From the NCBI GenBank assembly GCA_039820425.1, contig JBCBQD010000171.1, positions 1 to 12,407 on the forward strand: 12,407 bases of DNA, read 5' to 3'. The translations under genes were made by a program, and so were the position numbers. Every line of letters begins with the position of its first letter. The stretch's first letter is position 1. This DNA is from SIO4C1 sp039820425. Its GTDB lineage: Bacteria > Cyanobacteriota > Cyanobacteriia > Phormidesmidales > Phormidesmidaceae. Below the pieces are notes generated by a model, which worked only from the letters and a program-made list of their open reading frames with translations, did no database searches and was not told the origin of the DNA. This document shows positions 5,810 through 12,407 of this stretch, one piece after another.

Positions 5810-6763
5810 ATGACCCGGCCAAATCGTCACTCATCTGCCGAGCTACAGGTACAGCTACTGCGCGAAGGCATTGTCGAATCGATGCATCAGGTCCACGCAG
5901 TGGTGACCGATAACCGTGGGCGGTTACTGACCCTGGCGGGGGATGCCGATACAGCCTGTTTTATTCGCTCGGCCCTCAAACCCGTGCAAGCTTTAGCCGT
6001 TACAGCCACAGGCACGCTGGAGAGCTTCCATCTAACCGACAAAGACCTGGCCATCATTTGCAGCTCGCACCAGGGCAGCATCGAGCAAGGTCGTCAGGTC
6101 TTCAACATTCTATGGCGAGCCAATGTCGAGTCCACTGCGCTTCAGTGCCCAATTCCCGAGGGCAAAACCAGTGCGTTAGAGCATAACTGCTCTGGCAAAC
6201 ATGCGGGCATGTTAGCTGTGTGCAAACAGCGTAACTGGGAACTCAACAGCTATCTACAGCGCAATCATCCCGTGCAGCAGTTGATTATCAAAAAACTGTC
6301 AGAGCTATTGGGGATGCCCGCCGATGAGTTTATTTGCGCCCACGATGACTGTGGTGCCCCGACTTACTTTATGCAGCTGCGCCAGATGGCAACCCTGTTT
6401 GCCAAACTCGCCTCCGGCGAAAACTTAGAAATGGAGCGCATTGTCCGCGCCATGACCAGCCACCCGATGATGATTTCTGGCCCCAATGGCTTTGACAGTC
6501 AACTCATGCAGCTCACCCAGGGAGAACTGGTCAGCAAAGCTGGGGCCGAAGGCATCCAATGCGTCGGTCGCGTGGGTGAAGGGCTGGGTCTGGCGATTAA
6601 GGTAGTCGATGGCTCTCGACGCGCCAAGTATGCAGCCGCACTCCACGTTTTGCGACAGCTAGGTTGGGTATCCCCGACCATCGCCGATGAGTTGGCTGAA
6701 ACCTATATGAATTTGAGTGACTACAAACGTCTCGATGTCTTAGGAGAATTGTCGATGGTGTAG
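5810..6763 (+). CDS. Type II (Rhizobium etli AnsA-like, zinc-type) L-asparaginase
   Basis: The 317-residue protein belongs to the asparaginase family typified by the thermolabile R. etli enzyme (PF06089). It should hydrolyse L-asparagine to aspartate and ammonia in the cytoplasm. By spacing with the R. etli ReAII enzyme I assign Ser54 as nucleophile and Lys57 (RSALKP, 53-58), the second serine in the CSSHQG block (84-89), and the metal/substrate site Cys127-x-x-Lys130 (NCSGKHAG) with Asp179 and Cys181 (DDCGAPTY). The SKAGAEG (242-248) and GRVGEGLG (253-260) blocks are also in place, so the enzyme looks intact. It is unrelated to the type I/EcAII and plant-type isoaspartyl families. The ATG at 5810 has AGGGG seven bases upstream. 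The gene is the last of the rsfS-CGLD27-asparaginase trio; tRNA-fMet follows. Confidence 0.9.
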   Translation: MTRPNRHSSAELQVQLLREGIVESMHQVHAVVTDNRGRLLTLAGDADTACFIRSALKPVQALAVTATGTLESFHLTDKDLAIICSSHQGSIEQGRQVFNILWRANVESTALQCPIPEGKTSALEHNCSGKHAGMLAVCKQRNWELNSYLQRNHPVQQLIIKKLSELLGMPADEFICAHDDCGAPTYFMQLRQMATLFAKLASGENLEMERIVRAMTSHPMMISGPNGFDSQLMQLTQGELVSKAGAEGIQCVGRVGEGLGLAIKVVDGSRRAKYAAALHVLRQLGWVSPTIADELAETYMNLSDYKRLDVLGELSMV

Positions 6764-6874
6764 TGGGTTAGGCTTGGATGTCGATTAAATCTGCTTGCAA
6801 ACTGTGATTTAAATTTCTTCTCCAGAAAGGTTGCCGTTTTAGCAATCAGGTCGCTATAGTGATTAAGCACGCAA

Positions 6875-6951
<77 letters not shown>

Positions 6952-6958
6952 AACCAAT

Positions 6959-6990
6959 AAAAGCGTCTAGATATTTTTCTAGGCGCTTTT
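6959..6990 (+). terminator. Intrinsic terminator after tRNA-fMet, potentially bidirectional
   Basis: AAAAGCGTCTAG (6959-6970) pairs with CTAGGCGCTTTT (6979-6990) over 12 bp with one G-T wobble around an 8-base loop, followed by GTTTTAG. It lies 8 bp after the tRNA. Because the left arm begins with A-runs, it would also end minus-strand transcripts arriving from the DUF554 gene. Confidence 0.88.
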
Positions 6991-7091
6991 GTTTTAGTGT
7001 GTATGATTGATTTTTCAGAATCTTGAGCACCCAGTTAAAGGGTGACATTGCAGAACAGCCAACCATCTTACATGCGCTTAGGCGACTGCAG

Positions 7092-7121
7092 CAGCGCACT
7101 CACCAGCGCAGCGCACTCACC
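7092..7121. repeat. 13-bp direct repeat spanning the stop codon of the DUF554 gene
   Basis: CAGCGCACTCACC occurs at 7092-7104 and again at 7109-7121, a period of 17 bases. On the minus strand the first copy codes VSAL. The second copy is read in another frame and supplies the TGA stop (7102-7100). Confidence 0.85.
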
Positions 7122-7852
7122 ATCTCACCGATTTCATACAGCAGGGGCACCAGCAGCAGCGCTGGCAAAAAAGACGCCACCCGAATTTTGGCGACTCCAA
7201 TTAAATTGAACCCGAGACCCAAAATCATAATGCCGCCGACGCCGGTGATCATCAAAATGCGCGGGTCACTGGCTGGATCAACAATCAAACTGGCAAAACT
7301 GCTGGCAAGCAGTGATAGCCCCCCCTGGTAAATCAGCACCGACAAAATCGAGAACCCCACTCCGATGCCATAGCTGCCGGTCAGCGCGATGGAGACCAAA
7401 CCATCCATGGTGCCTTTGATGACCAGAATCGTGCCATCCCCGGTCAAACCGTTGTTAAGGCTACCCAGAATGGTCATGGGGCCAATACAAAATAGCAGGC
7501 TTGCGGCGACAAACCCCTCGGTAAATTTGCCGCCCCCGCGAAATTGGGCTTTGAGAGCATCGCCAAGGGCAATCAGGCGTTTCTCGATTTGCCACCATTC
7601 CCCGATCAAGCCGCCAAAGACCAGGGCGAGTAGGCCAAGAATGATGCCTGCGATCGCACCTGCCTCCACCTCATTTAAAGGTTGGGCCATGCTGATACCG
7701 ATAAAAAGAGTTGTCAGCCCTACCGCCTGGGTAATCACCGTCTGCATTGACTTCGGCAACCGATTCCGCAGCAGCAGCCCGCAGCCGGTCCCGAGTAAAA
7801 CCAGGGCAATATTGATCCAGGTACCGCTCGTTTTGGCCCATAAGCTCAGCAT
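7100..7852 (-). CDS. DUF554 family integral membrane protein
   Basis: The 250-residue hydrophobic protein matches the DUF554 (YdfK/YqgA-type) family, putative transporters of unknown substrate. Family features are the N-terminal GTWINIALVLLGTGCGLLL helix, the glycine-rich GAIAGIILGLLALVFGGLIGEWW segment followed by a charged loop, FTEGFVAASLLFCIGPMTILGSLNNGLTGD and TMDGLVSIALTGSYGIGVGFS. I count about six or seven membrane helices. A TTG 14 codons upstream (7894) is in frame, but the ATG at 7852 gives the usual short N-terminus. Neither start has a clear Shine-Dalgarno. The last residues appear altered by a 17-bp tandem duplication: without the frame change the protein would end VSALLQSPKRM rather than VSALRW. 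It is transcribed divergently from the DUF362 gene across a 74-bp spacer that must hold both promoters. Confidence 0.88.
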   Translation of the reverse strand: MLSLWAKTSGTWINIALVLLGTGCGLLLRNRLPKSMQTVITQAVGLTTLFIGISMAQPLNEVEAGAIAGIILGLLALVFGGLIGEWWQIEKRLIALGDALKAQFRGGGKFTEGFVAASLLFCIGPMTILGSLNNGLTGDGTILVIKGTMDGLVSIALTGSYGIGVGFSILSVLIYQGGLSLLASSFASLIVDPASDPRILMITGVGGIMILGLGFNLIGVAKIRVASFLPALLLVPLLYEIGEMVSALRW

Positions 7853-7926
7853 AGTGGTAAAGGAATGTTTGCGATTTCTTAGCGTCGGCTTCAAAATGGG
7901 AGAAACCCGTCTGCGATTGTACCCCT

Positions 7927-8928
7927 ATGTCATCCGTGAGTCTGCCATCCGTCAGTCTGCTTCGAGCCAGGACCTATCAACCTGAGGCACTACGTCAGCA
8001 TTTAGAAACCCTCCTAGCCCCACTGGGTGGCATTGAGCATTTTGTTAAACCTGGTCATCGAGTCTTGCTCAAACCCAATTTATTGACAGGGTCTCGCCCG
8101 ACAAAAGAATGCACCACCCGGCCCGAAATAGTGTATTGCGTCGCCCAAATGGTCAAGGCAGCCGGCGGTAACCCCTTCCTGGGAGACAGCCCCGCTTTTG
8201 GCAGTGCGCGGGGGGTTGCTGAAGCCAATGGATTATTAAAATGGGCCAATAAACTCGACCTGCCCATTGTAGAACTTCACGGCAAGCGCTATCCAACCCC
8301 CCAAGATACTACTGTAGAAGGGAGTGACCGCAAAGACTTTGAGCAACTGCTACTGTCAAAAGAAGCGATGGATGCGGATGTGATTATTAACCTACCCAAG
8401 GTCAAATCTCACATGCAGCTAACCATCACCCTGGGGGTCAAAAACTTGTTTGGCTGTGTGCCCGGCAAAATGAAAGCCTGGTGGCACATGGAAGCGGGTA
8501 AAGACCGGCAGCGCTTTGGCACTATGCTAGTCAAAACAGCTCAGACCCTGGCCCCAGACCTGACCATCATCGATGGCATCATCGGCCACGAAGGCAATGG
8601 ACCCAGTGGAGGAGAGCCTAAAGATCTGGGGGTGCTGGGTGCTTCTAGCAACGTCTTTGCCCTTGATCGAGCCCTGCTGGAGGTGCTTCAGGTTTCCCCA
8701 GAGGATGTGCCAACGATTGTGCAGTCACAGCGACTGGGACTATGCCCTAGGCTCACAAACATCAGTTACCCCCTGGCAACCCCAGATGAACTACAAATTG
8801 AAGACTGGCAATTGCCGACCAACCTCATGCCCATCGACTTTGGGATGCCACGGGTGATCAAATCAACCTTCAAACATCTCTATATTCGATTTATTAAAGA
8901 ACCCATGACCGCTTATGCAGGTCGATAA
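7927..8928 (+). CDS. DUF362 domain protein lacking the ferredoxin-type Fe-S module
   Basis: The 333-residue protein matches the DUF362 family (PF04015). Typical blocks are VLLKPNLL (46-53), TTRPEIV (63-69), GDSPAFG (86-92), INLPKVKSHMQ (154-164), GVKNLFGC (170-177) and IDGIIGHEGNGPSGG (215-229). Many members carry a C-terminal bacterial ferredoxin with CxxCxxC motifs. Here only four scattered cysteines (62, 71, 177, 273) are present, so an Fe-S cluster of that type is not expected. There is no signal peptide or membrane helix, so it is probably cytosolic. The catalytic activity is not established. The ATG at 7927 lacks an obvious Shine-Dalgarno and is the first in-frame start. It is divergent from the DUF554 gene and convergent, with only 20 bp between stops, with the gene ending at 8949. 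Confidence 0.87.
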   Translation: MSSVSLPSVSLLRARTYQPEALRQHLETLLAPLGGIEHFVKPGHRVLLKPNLLTGSRPTKECTTRPEIVYCVAQMVKAAGGNPFLGDSPAFGSARGVAEANGLLKWANKLDLPIVELHGKRYPTPQDTTVEGSDRKDFEQLLLSKEAMDADVIINLPKVKSHMQLTITLGVKNLFGCVPGKMKAWWHMEAGKDRQRFGTMLVKTAQTLAPDLTIIDGIIGHEGNGPSGGEPKDLGVLGASSNVFALDRALLEVLQVSPEDVPTIVQSQRLGLCPRLTNISYPLATPDELQIEDWQLPTNLMPIDFGMPRVIKSTFKHLYIRFIKEPMTAYAGR

Positions 8929-8948
8929 AAACAGCCCCAACTTCCCCC

Positions 8949-9512
8949 TTAGCGGCGCATCCCTTTAGCCATATCCTTGAAAGGAGATAAGCTCGGACCT
9001 GGACGACGTCGCCCTGACCCAGAAGGTAACACCAGGTAATCGGTTGCAAAGTTGCCTTCGGTCACTGCACCATTGTCACCACCAGAAGCCGTCCCACTAT
9101 TGGACAGCGCGGCCCGAATAAGTTCCAACGGATCAGTGACCGAAACCTGCGGCACAGGCGCTGCAGTCTCGACCTGAGCAACTTCTGAGACGTCAGGAGA
9201 GGGAGAGGACACAGCAGCCTCCTCCGCCACAGAGGGAGAAGACACAGCAGCCTCCTGCACCACAGGAGATTCCGCTGGAGCCACCTGAGCAGTAGTCGTT
9301 TTTTTAGCCTTAGTTTTTTTAGCTGGAGCCGATTTAGGCGTAGCCTCCACCGACGGAGTTGCAACCGCAGCCTGGGTTGGAGAAGCACTCTGCTCGCTAC
9401 CCTCTTCGACTAACTCAAGGTAGTAACCCGATTTTTTAAAACCAAAGAGTTTACCAATCACACCAAACAAGCTCCCAAACAGTGAAAAAATTGCGCCAAA
9501 GACCTTACCCAT
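8949..9512 (-). CDS. Unrecognised protein: FG-rich N-terminal helix, disordered linker, basic C-terminal block
   Basis: I cannot name this 187-residue protein. Residues 1-25 form a hydrophobic/amphipathic helix with repeated Phe-Gly pairs (VFG, LFG, LFG, LFG), likely to lie on or in a membrane. A KKSGYYLELVEE segment follows. Residues 40-130 are Ala/Ser/Pro/Glu-rich and probably disordered, with a Lys patch (AKKTKAKKTT) and a duplicated EAAVSSPS. The C-terminus carries an ordered-looking block: DPLELIRAAL, then DYLVLPSGSGRRRPGPSLSPF and a basic end. This two-ended design suggests a membrane-to-protein or membrane-to-nucleic-acid tether; that is inference. A TTG at 9521 is in frame, but the ATG at 9512 is preferred; AAGG lies 11 bases upstream of it. 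It lies downstream of clpC on the same strand, but a terminator-like hairpin separates them. Confidence 0.75.
   Translation of the reverse strand: MGKVFGAIFSLFGSLFGVIGKLFGFKKSGYYLELVEEGSEQSASPTQAAVATPSVEATPKSAPAKKTKAKKTTTAQVAPAESPVVQEAAVSSPSVAEEAAVSSPSPDVSEVAQVETAAPVPQVSVTDPLELIRAALSNSGTASGGDNGAVTEGNFATDYLVLPSGSGRRRPGPSLSPFKDMAKGMRR
9200..9256. repeat. 24-bp direct repeat (33-bp period) inside the linker of the 187-residue protein
   Basis: Bases 9200-9223 and 9233-9256 match at 23 of 24 positions. The 33-bp period equals 11 codons, so the frame is kept. On the minus strand each copy encodes most of the duplicated EAAVSSPS, which indicates internal expansion of the linker. Confidence 0.85.
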
Positions 9513-9538
9513 ACCAGCCAATACCTTACGTCAGCTCC

Positions 9539-9568
9539 ATTATCAAATTTGGGTGTTTACTAAAGCAA
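9539..9568 (-). promoter_or_regulatory. Candidate sigma-70-type promoter for the 187-residue protein gene
   Basis: On the minus strand, TTGCTT (9568-9563) and GATAAT (9544-9539) are separated by 18 bases, a plausible -35/-10 pair. The -10 lies 26 bp before the preferred ATG at 9512. The -35 match is modest. Confidence 0.4.
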
Positions 9569-9616
9569 GAAAGCGTTATGTCTATTTACAAAACTTTATA
9601 AAATCTCTCATATAAA

Positions 9617-9680
9617 AGGGGTGATGCAGCTATGACAAACCGCCCTGACACAGGCGCATCTGTCTAAATGCATCACCCCT
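9617..9680 (-). terminator. Long-loop perfect hairpin downstream of clpC, probable terminator or structured RNA
   Basis: AGGGGTGATGCA (9617-9628) and TGCATCACCCCT (9669-9680) are exact reverse complements around a 40-base interior. A smaller CGCC/GGCG stem (9641-9644 with 9653-9656) sits inside the loop. Read on the minus strand, the 3' arm ends ACCCCTTTTATAT, so a short U-tract follows the stem, as expected for termination of clpC transcripts. The plus strand has no T-run after it. The large loop is unusual for a plain terminator. Confidence 0.65.
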
Positions 9681-9727
9681 GATTGATTGAACCCTATCTA
9701 CTAAAAGGCTTCTAAGGATTCAACCGG

Positions 9728-12202
9728 CTATTCAGCACCCTGGGGTAACAGCTCTCGCTTTTCTTCTTGGGAGGAAGAGACAACCACCTTGCCGTTTTCA
9801 TCAACATCAACAACGGCGGTATCGCCATCCTTGAGCCGACTAGACAGAATTTCTTCGGCCAGACTATCCTCCAGTAGCCGCATGATTGCGCGGCGCAAGG
9901 GTCGAGCCCCGTAGCTGGGATTGTATCCCTCCTCTACCAGGCGATCTTTGAACTTCTCGGTAACCTGCAAAGTAATTCCCTGCTCAGTCAAACGGGCAAA
10001 GACTTCCTTAAGCAGAATATCGGAGATATCCTTGACCTCGTCTTTGGTGAGTTGGCGGAAGACAATAATCTCATCAAGCCGGTTCAAGAACTCTGGGCGG
10101 AAGTACTGCTTGAGTTCTTCGTTGACCAAAGAGCGAATGCGGTTATATTGCGACTCGGCTTGGTCAGCTTCAAGTTCGAAGCCAAGGCCACCGCCCCCTT
10201 TCTCAATCACCTTAGAACCAATGTTTGAGGTCAAGATGATCAGAGTGTTTTTAAAGTCAACGGTACGACCTTTAGCATCGGTCAGACGACCGTCCTCAAG
10301 AATTTGCAGCAACATGTTAAAGACATCCTGGTGCGCTTTCTCGATCTCATCAAACAGGATGACGGTGTAGGGGCGACGGCGCACAGCCTCAGTAAGCTGA
10401 CCGCCTTCGCTATAGCCAACGTAGCCGGGAGGCGAGCCAATCAGCTTAGATACCGTATGGCGCTCCATAAACTCGGACATATCCAACCGGATCATGGCTT
10501 CTTCGGAGCCGAAGAAATAACCAGCCAGGGACTTGGCAAGTTCGGTTTTACCCACCCCAGTCGGCCCCGAGAAGACAAAACTGGCAATGGGTCGGTTGGG
10601 GTTTTTAAGGCCCACTCGAGCTCGGCGAATAGCGCGAGAAATTGCTTTCACGGCTTCATCCTGACCGATGACACGCTGATGGAGCGTGTCTTCCATGTGC
10701 AGCAGTTTTTCGGACTCAGACTCGGTGAGTTTATTGACGGGCACCCCTGTCCAAGAAGCCACAATGTGAGCGATATCTTCTTCGGTCACCTCAGGTGAAT
10801 CATCACCCTTAGCTTCGTCATTCCGCTTGTTTTGAGCGATGGCCCGGATCTCAGCCTTGATCTCCATTTCGCGATCGCGCAGCTCACCCGCCCGGTCAAA
10901 GTCCTGGGATCGAACCGCATTGTCCTTATCTTTGAGAACCTGGCGCAGCTCTTTATCCAGCTCTTTGGCTGCCGGGGGCAACTGGGAGTTGATCAAGCGC
11001 ACGCGGGAACCGGCTTCGTCAATCAGGTCAATGGCCTTATCGGGCAGATAGCGATCTGAGATGTACCGATCGGATAGCTTGGCAGCAGCATCTAAAGCCT
11101 CATCCAAGATTTTGAGCTTATGGTGTTGCTCATAGCGGTCGCGCAGCCCGTGCAAAATCTCAATGGTTTCGTCTACGCTGGGCTCACCCACCATTACCGG
11201 TTGGAAACGGCGCTCTAGGGCTGCATCACGCTCGATGTGCTTGCGATATTCATCCAGGGTGGTGGCCCCAATGCACTGCAGCTCACCCCGAGCCAACGCT
11301 GGCTTGAGGATATTGGCGGCGTCAATTGCGCCCTCAGCCGCGCCAGCCCCAATTAAAGTGTGAACCTCGTCGATCACCAGAATGACATTCGCTGCGGAGC
11401 GAATTTCGTCCATGATTTTCTTCAAGCGTTCTTCAAACTCACCGCGATACTTGGTACCCGCGACTAGCAGGCCAATATCCAAGGTAACGACGCGCTTTTC
11501 TTCGAGGATGTCAGGAATATCGCCATTGGCAATGCGCTGGGCCAAGCCCTCTGCGATCGCAGTCTTACCGACACCTGGCTCACCGATCAACACCGGATTG
11601 TTTTTGGTGCGTCGACCCAGTATCTGAATAACGCGCTCAATCTCCTTTTGGCGACCCACAACGGGGTCAAGCTTACCCTCGCCGGCCATCTGGGTCAGGT
11701 TAGACCCAAACTCATCAAGGGTAGGTGTTTTAGTCCTTCCCTGACTCCCGCCAGTGGAGACTTCGGCAGTCTCCCCTAGCATCCGAATCACCTGGGTGCG
11801 AACCTTAGAAAGGTCAACGCCCAAATTTTCCAAAACGCGGGCAGCAACGCCCTCGCCTTCGCGAATCAGGCCCAAGAGCAAGTGCTCTGTGCCGATGTAG
11901 TTGTGGCCGAGCTGACGGGCCTCTTCCAGCGATAGTTCTAAAACCCGCTTGGCGCGGGGGGTAAAGGGGATTTCTACGGCGACAAACCCTGATCCTCTAC
12001 CGATGATCTTCTCTACTTCAATCCGAGCATCTTTCAGATTGACCCCCATGGATTTCAGCACCTTGGCGGCTACGCCTGTCCCCTCGCCGATGAGGCCGAG
12101 AAGAATTTGCTCAGTGCCCACAAAGTTATGACCCAAGCGGCGGGCCTCCTCCTGGGCAAGCATGATCACCTTAATGGCTTTTTCTGTAAAGCGTTCAAAC
12201 AT
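9728..12202 (-). CDS. clpC: ClpC, Hsp100 AAA+ chaperone and ATPase partner of the Clp protease
   Basis: ClpC unfolds substrate proteins with ATP and feeds them into the Clp proteolytic core; in cyanobacteria the ClpC type is normally essential. The protein is full length at 824 residues. In order: a double Clp N-domain (about 1-145) with paired RRLGHNFVGTEQ and RQLGHNYIGTEH repeats; AAA1 with Walker A GEPGVGKT (208-215) and Walker B VILVIDE (273-279); a middle domain with the UVR-like coiled coil that defines ClpC (about 415-452); AAA2 with Walker A GPTGVGKT (546-553) and Walker B VILFDE (614-619); sensor region TSNIGS; an LGF loop (673-675) for docking onto ClpP; arginine-finger candidates at 331-332 and 708; and the C-terminal YNPSYGARPLRR. 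All key residues are present, so the chaperone should be active. The ATG at 12202 gives the canonical MFERFTEKAIKVI. Confidence 0.98.
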   Translation of the reverse strand: MFERFTEKAIKVIMLAQEEARRLGHNFVGTEQILLGLIGEGTGVAAKVLKSMGVNLKDARIEVEKIIGRGSGFVAVEIPFTPRAKRVLELSLEEARQLGHNYIGTEHLLLGLIREGEGVAARVLENLGVDLSKVRTQVIRMLGETAEVSTGGSQGRTKTPTLDEFGSNLTQMAGEGKLDPVVGRQKEIERVIQILGRRTKNNPVLIGEPGVGKTAIAEGLAQRIANGDIPDILEEKRVVTLDIGLLVAGTKYRGEFEERLKKIMDEIRSAANVILVIDEVHTLIGAGAAEGAIDAANILKPALARGELQCIGATTLDEYRKHIERDAALERRFQPVMVGEPSVDETIEILHGLRDRYEQHHKLKILDEALDAAAKLSDRYISDRYLPDKAIDLIDEAGSRVRLINSQLPPAAKELDKELRQVLKDKDNAVRSQDFDRAGELRDREMEIKAEIRAIAQNKRNDEAKGDDSPEVTEEDIAHIVASWTGVPVNKLTESESEKLLHMEDTLHQRVIGQDEAVKAISRAIRRARVGLKNPNRPIASFVFSGPTGVGKTELAKSLAGYFFGSEEAMIRLDMSEFMERHTVSKLIGSPPGYVGYSEGGQLTEAVRRRPYTVILFDEIEKAHQDVFNMLLQILEDGRLTDAKGRTVDFKNTLIILTSNIGSKVIEKGGGGLGFELEADQAESQYNRIRSLVNEELKQYFRPEFLNRLDEIIVFRQLTKDEVKDISDILLKEVFARLTEQGITLQVTEKFKDRLVEEGYNPSYGARPLRRAIMRLLEDSLAEEILSSRLKDGDTAVVDVDENGKVVVSSSQEEKRELLPQGAE

Positions 12203-12240
12203 GGCGGTTATCCATCACCTGCTGCGTGCTGGTTACGCTG

Positions 12241-12246
12241 ATTCTA
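12241..12246 (-). promoter_or_regulatory. Candidate -10 element for clpC
   Basis: The minus strand reads TGTGTTAGAATC; TAGAAT matches the TATAAT consensus at five of six positions and lies 38 bp before the clpC ATG. No good -35 hexamer is found at 16-18 bp, which is common for cyanobacterial type 2 promoters. Confidence 0.4.
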
Positions 12247-12361
12247 ACACAGTAATTTTTCTCAAAACCGTGCCGGTATTCACGACTTGCAATGGTTTCA
12301 AGTGTTACAGACACGGCTACCGAATAGATGCTGACAAGAAATTGCCCTGTATCTTAAAGCC

Positions 12362-12384
12362 TTGCATTTTGTTAAAAAATGCAA
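12362..12384. other. AT-rich perfect hairpin upstream of clpC
   Basis: TTGCATTTT (12362-12370) pairs exactly with AAAATGCAA (12376-12384) around a 5-base GTTAA loop. No T-run follows on either strand outside the stem, so a terminator role is weak. It could belong to the neighbouring gene beyond the window or act upstream of clpC. Confidence 0.4.
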
Positions 12385-12407
12385 TCTAGACTGTCTCCAG
12401 CTTAAAC

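Noticed and set aside
7389..7985. Plus-strand 198-codon frame
   Set aside because: It is antisense to the DUF554 membrane gene and runs into the DUF362 start in another frame; no motifs.
8929..8948. Terminator between the convergent DUF362 and 187-residue protein genes
   Set aside because: No inverted repeat is visible in the 20-bp gap; termination must lie within coding ends or be factor-dependent.
9062..9388. Minus-strand Leu/Arg-rich 108-codon frame
   Set aside because: It is a shifted reading of the Ala/Ser/Pro linker in the 187-residue protein; the composition is typical of a shadow frame.

Overview
The window comes from a cyanobacterial chromosome. At least seven copies of the octamer GCGATCGC (HIP1, the highly iterated palindrome of cyanobacteria) lie at 517, 2267, 3512, 4886, 7650, 10871 and 11553; about 0.2 would be expected by chance in 12.4 kb. 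Several proteins are of cyanobacterial or green-lineage type (a CGLD27/DUF1230 protein, cyanobacterial-type RsfS and ClpC). Intergenic regions carry short tandem heptamer repeats and a palindromic element of the kind common in filamentous cyanobacteria. Moderate GC content and these repeats would suit a Leptolyngbya/Nodosilinea-like genus, but that is inference.

Layout. 1-2217 (minus): a two-gene operon in which a double-CCG-domain (HdrB/SdhE-like) protein precedes the complex II flavoprotein SdhA, cut by the left window edge. 2414-2836 (minus): a small cytosolic cyclophilin. 2837-3225: a gene-free stretch with a GTTTTGA heptamer array and a MITE-like imperfect palindrome of about 230 bp. 3226-4314 (minus): a membrane-anchored coiled-coil/HEAT-repeat protein. 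4315-4669: a repeat-rich spacer with a nested inverted repeat and a degenerate period-7 array. 4670-6763 (plus): ribosome silencing factor RsfS, a CGLD27-family membrane protein and a type II (Rhizobium etli-like, zinc-type) L-asparaginase, all co-oriented. 6875-6951 (plus): initiator tRNA-fMet followed by a strong hairpin terminator. 7100-7852 (minus) and 7927-8928 (plus): a divergent pair, a DUF554 membrane protein and a DUF362 protein. 8949-9512 (minus): an unrecognised protein with an FG-rich N-terminal helix, a disordered linker and a basic C-terminal block. 9728-12202 (minus): ClpC, the Hsp100 partner of the Clp protease, with a terminator-like long hairpin behind it.

Most of the content is housekeeping: respiration (complex II), protein folding and degradation (cyclophilin, ClpC), and translation control (RsfS, tRNA-fMet). 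No phage, insertion sequence with transposase, CRISPR array or defence system is visible. The least explained items are the two unrecognised tethered proteins, the rsfS-CGLD27-asparaginase cluster with a structured leader, and several compact palindromic structures between genes.
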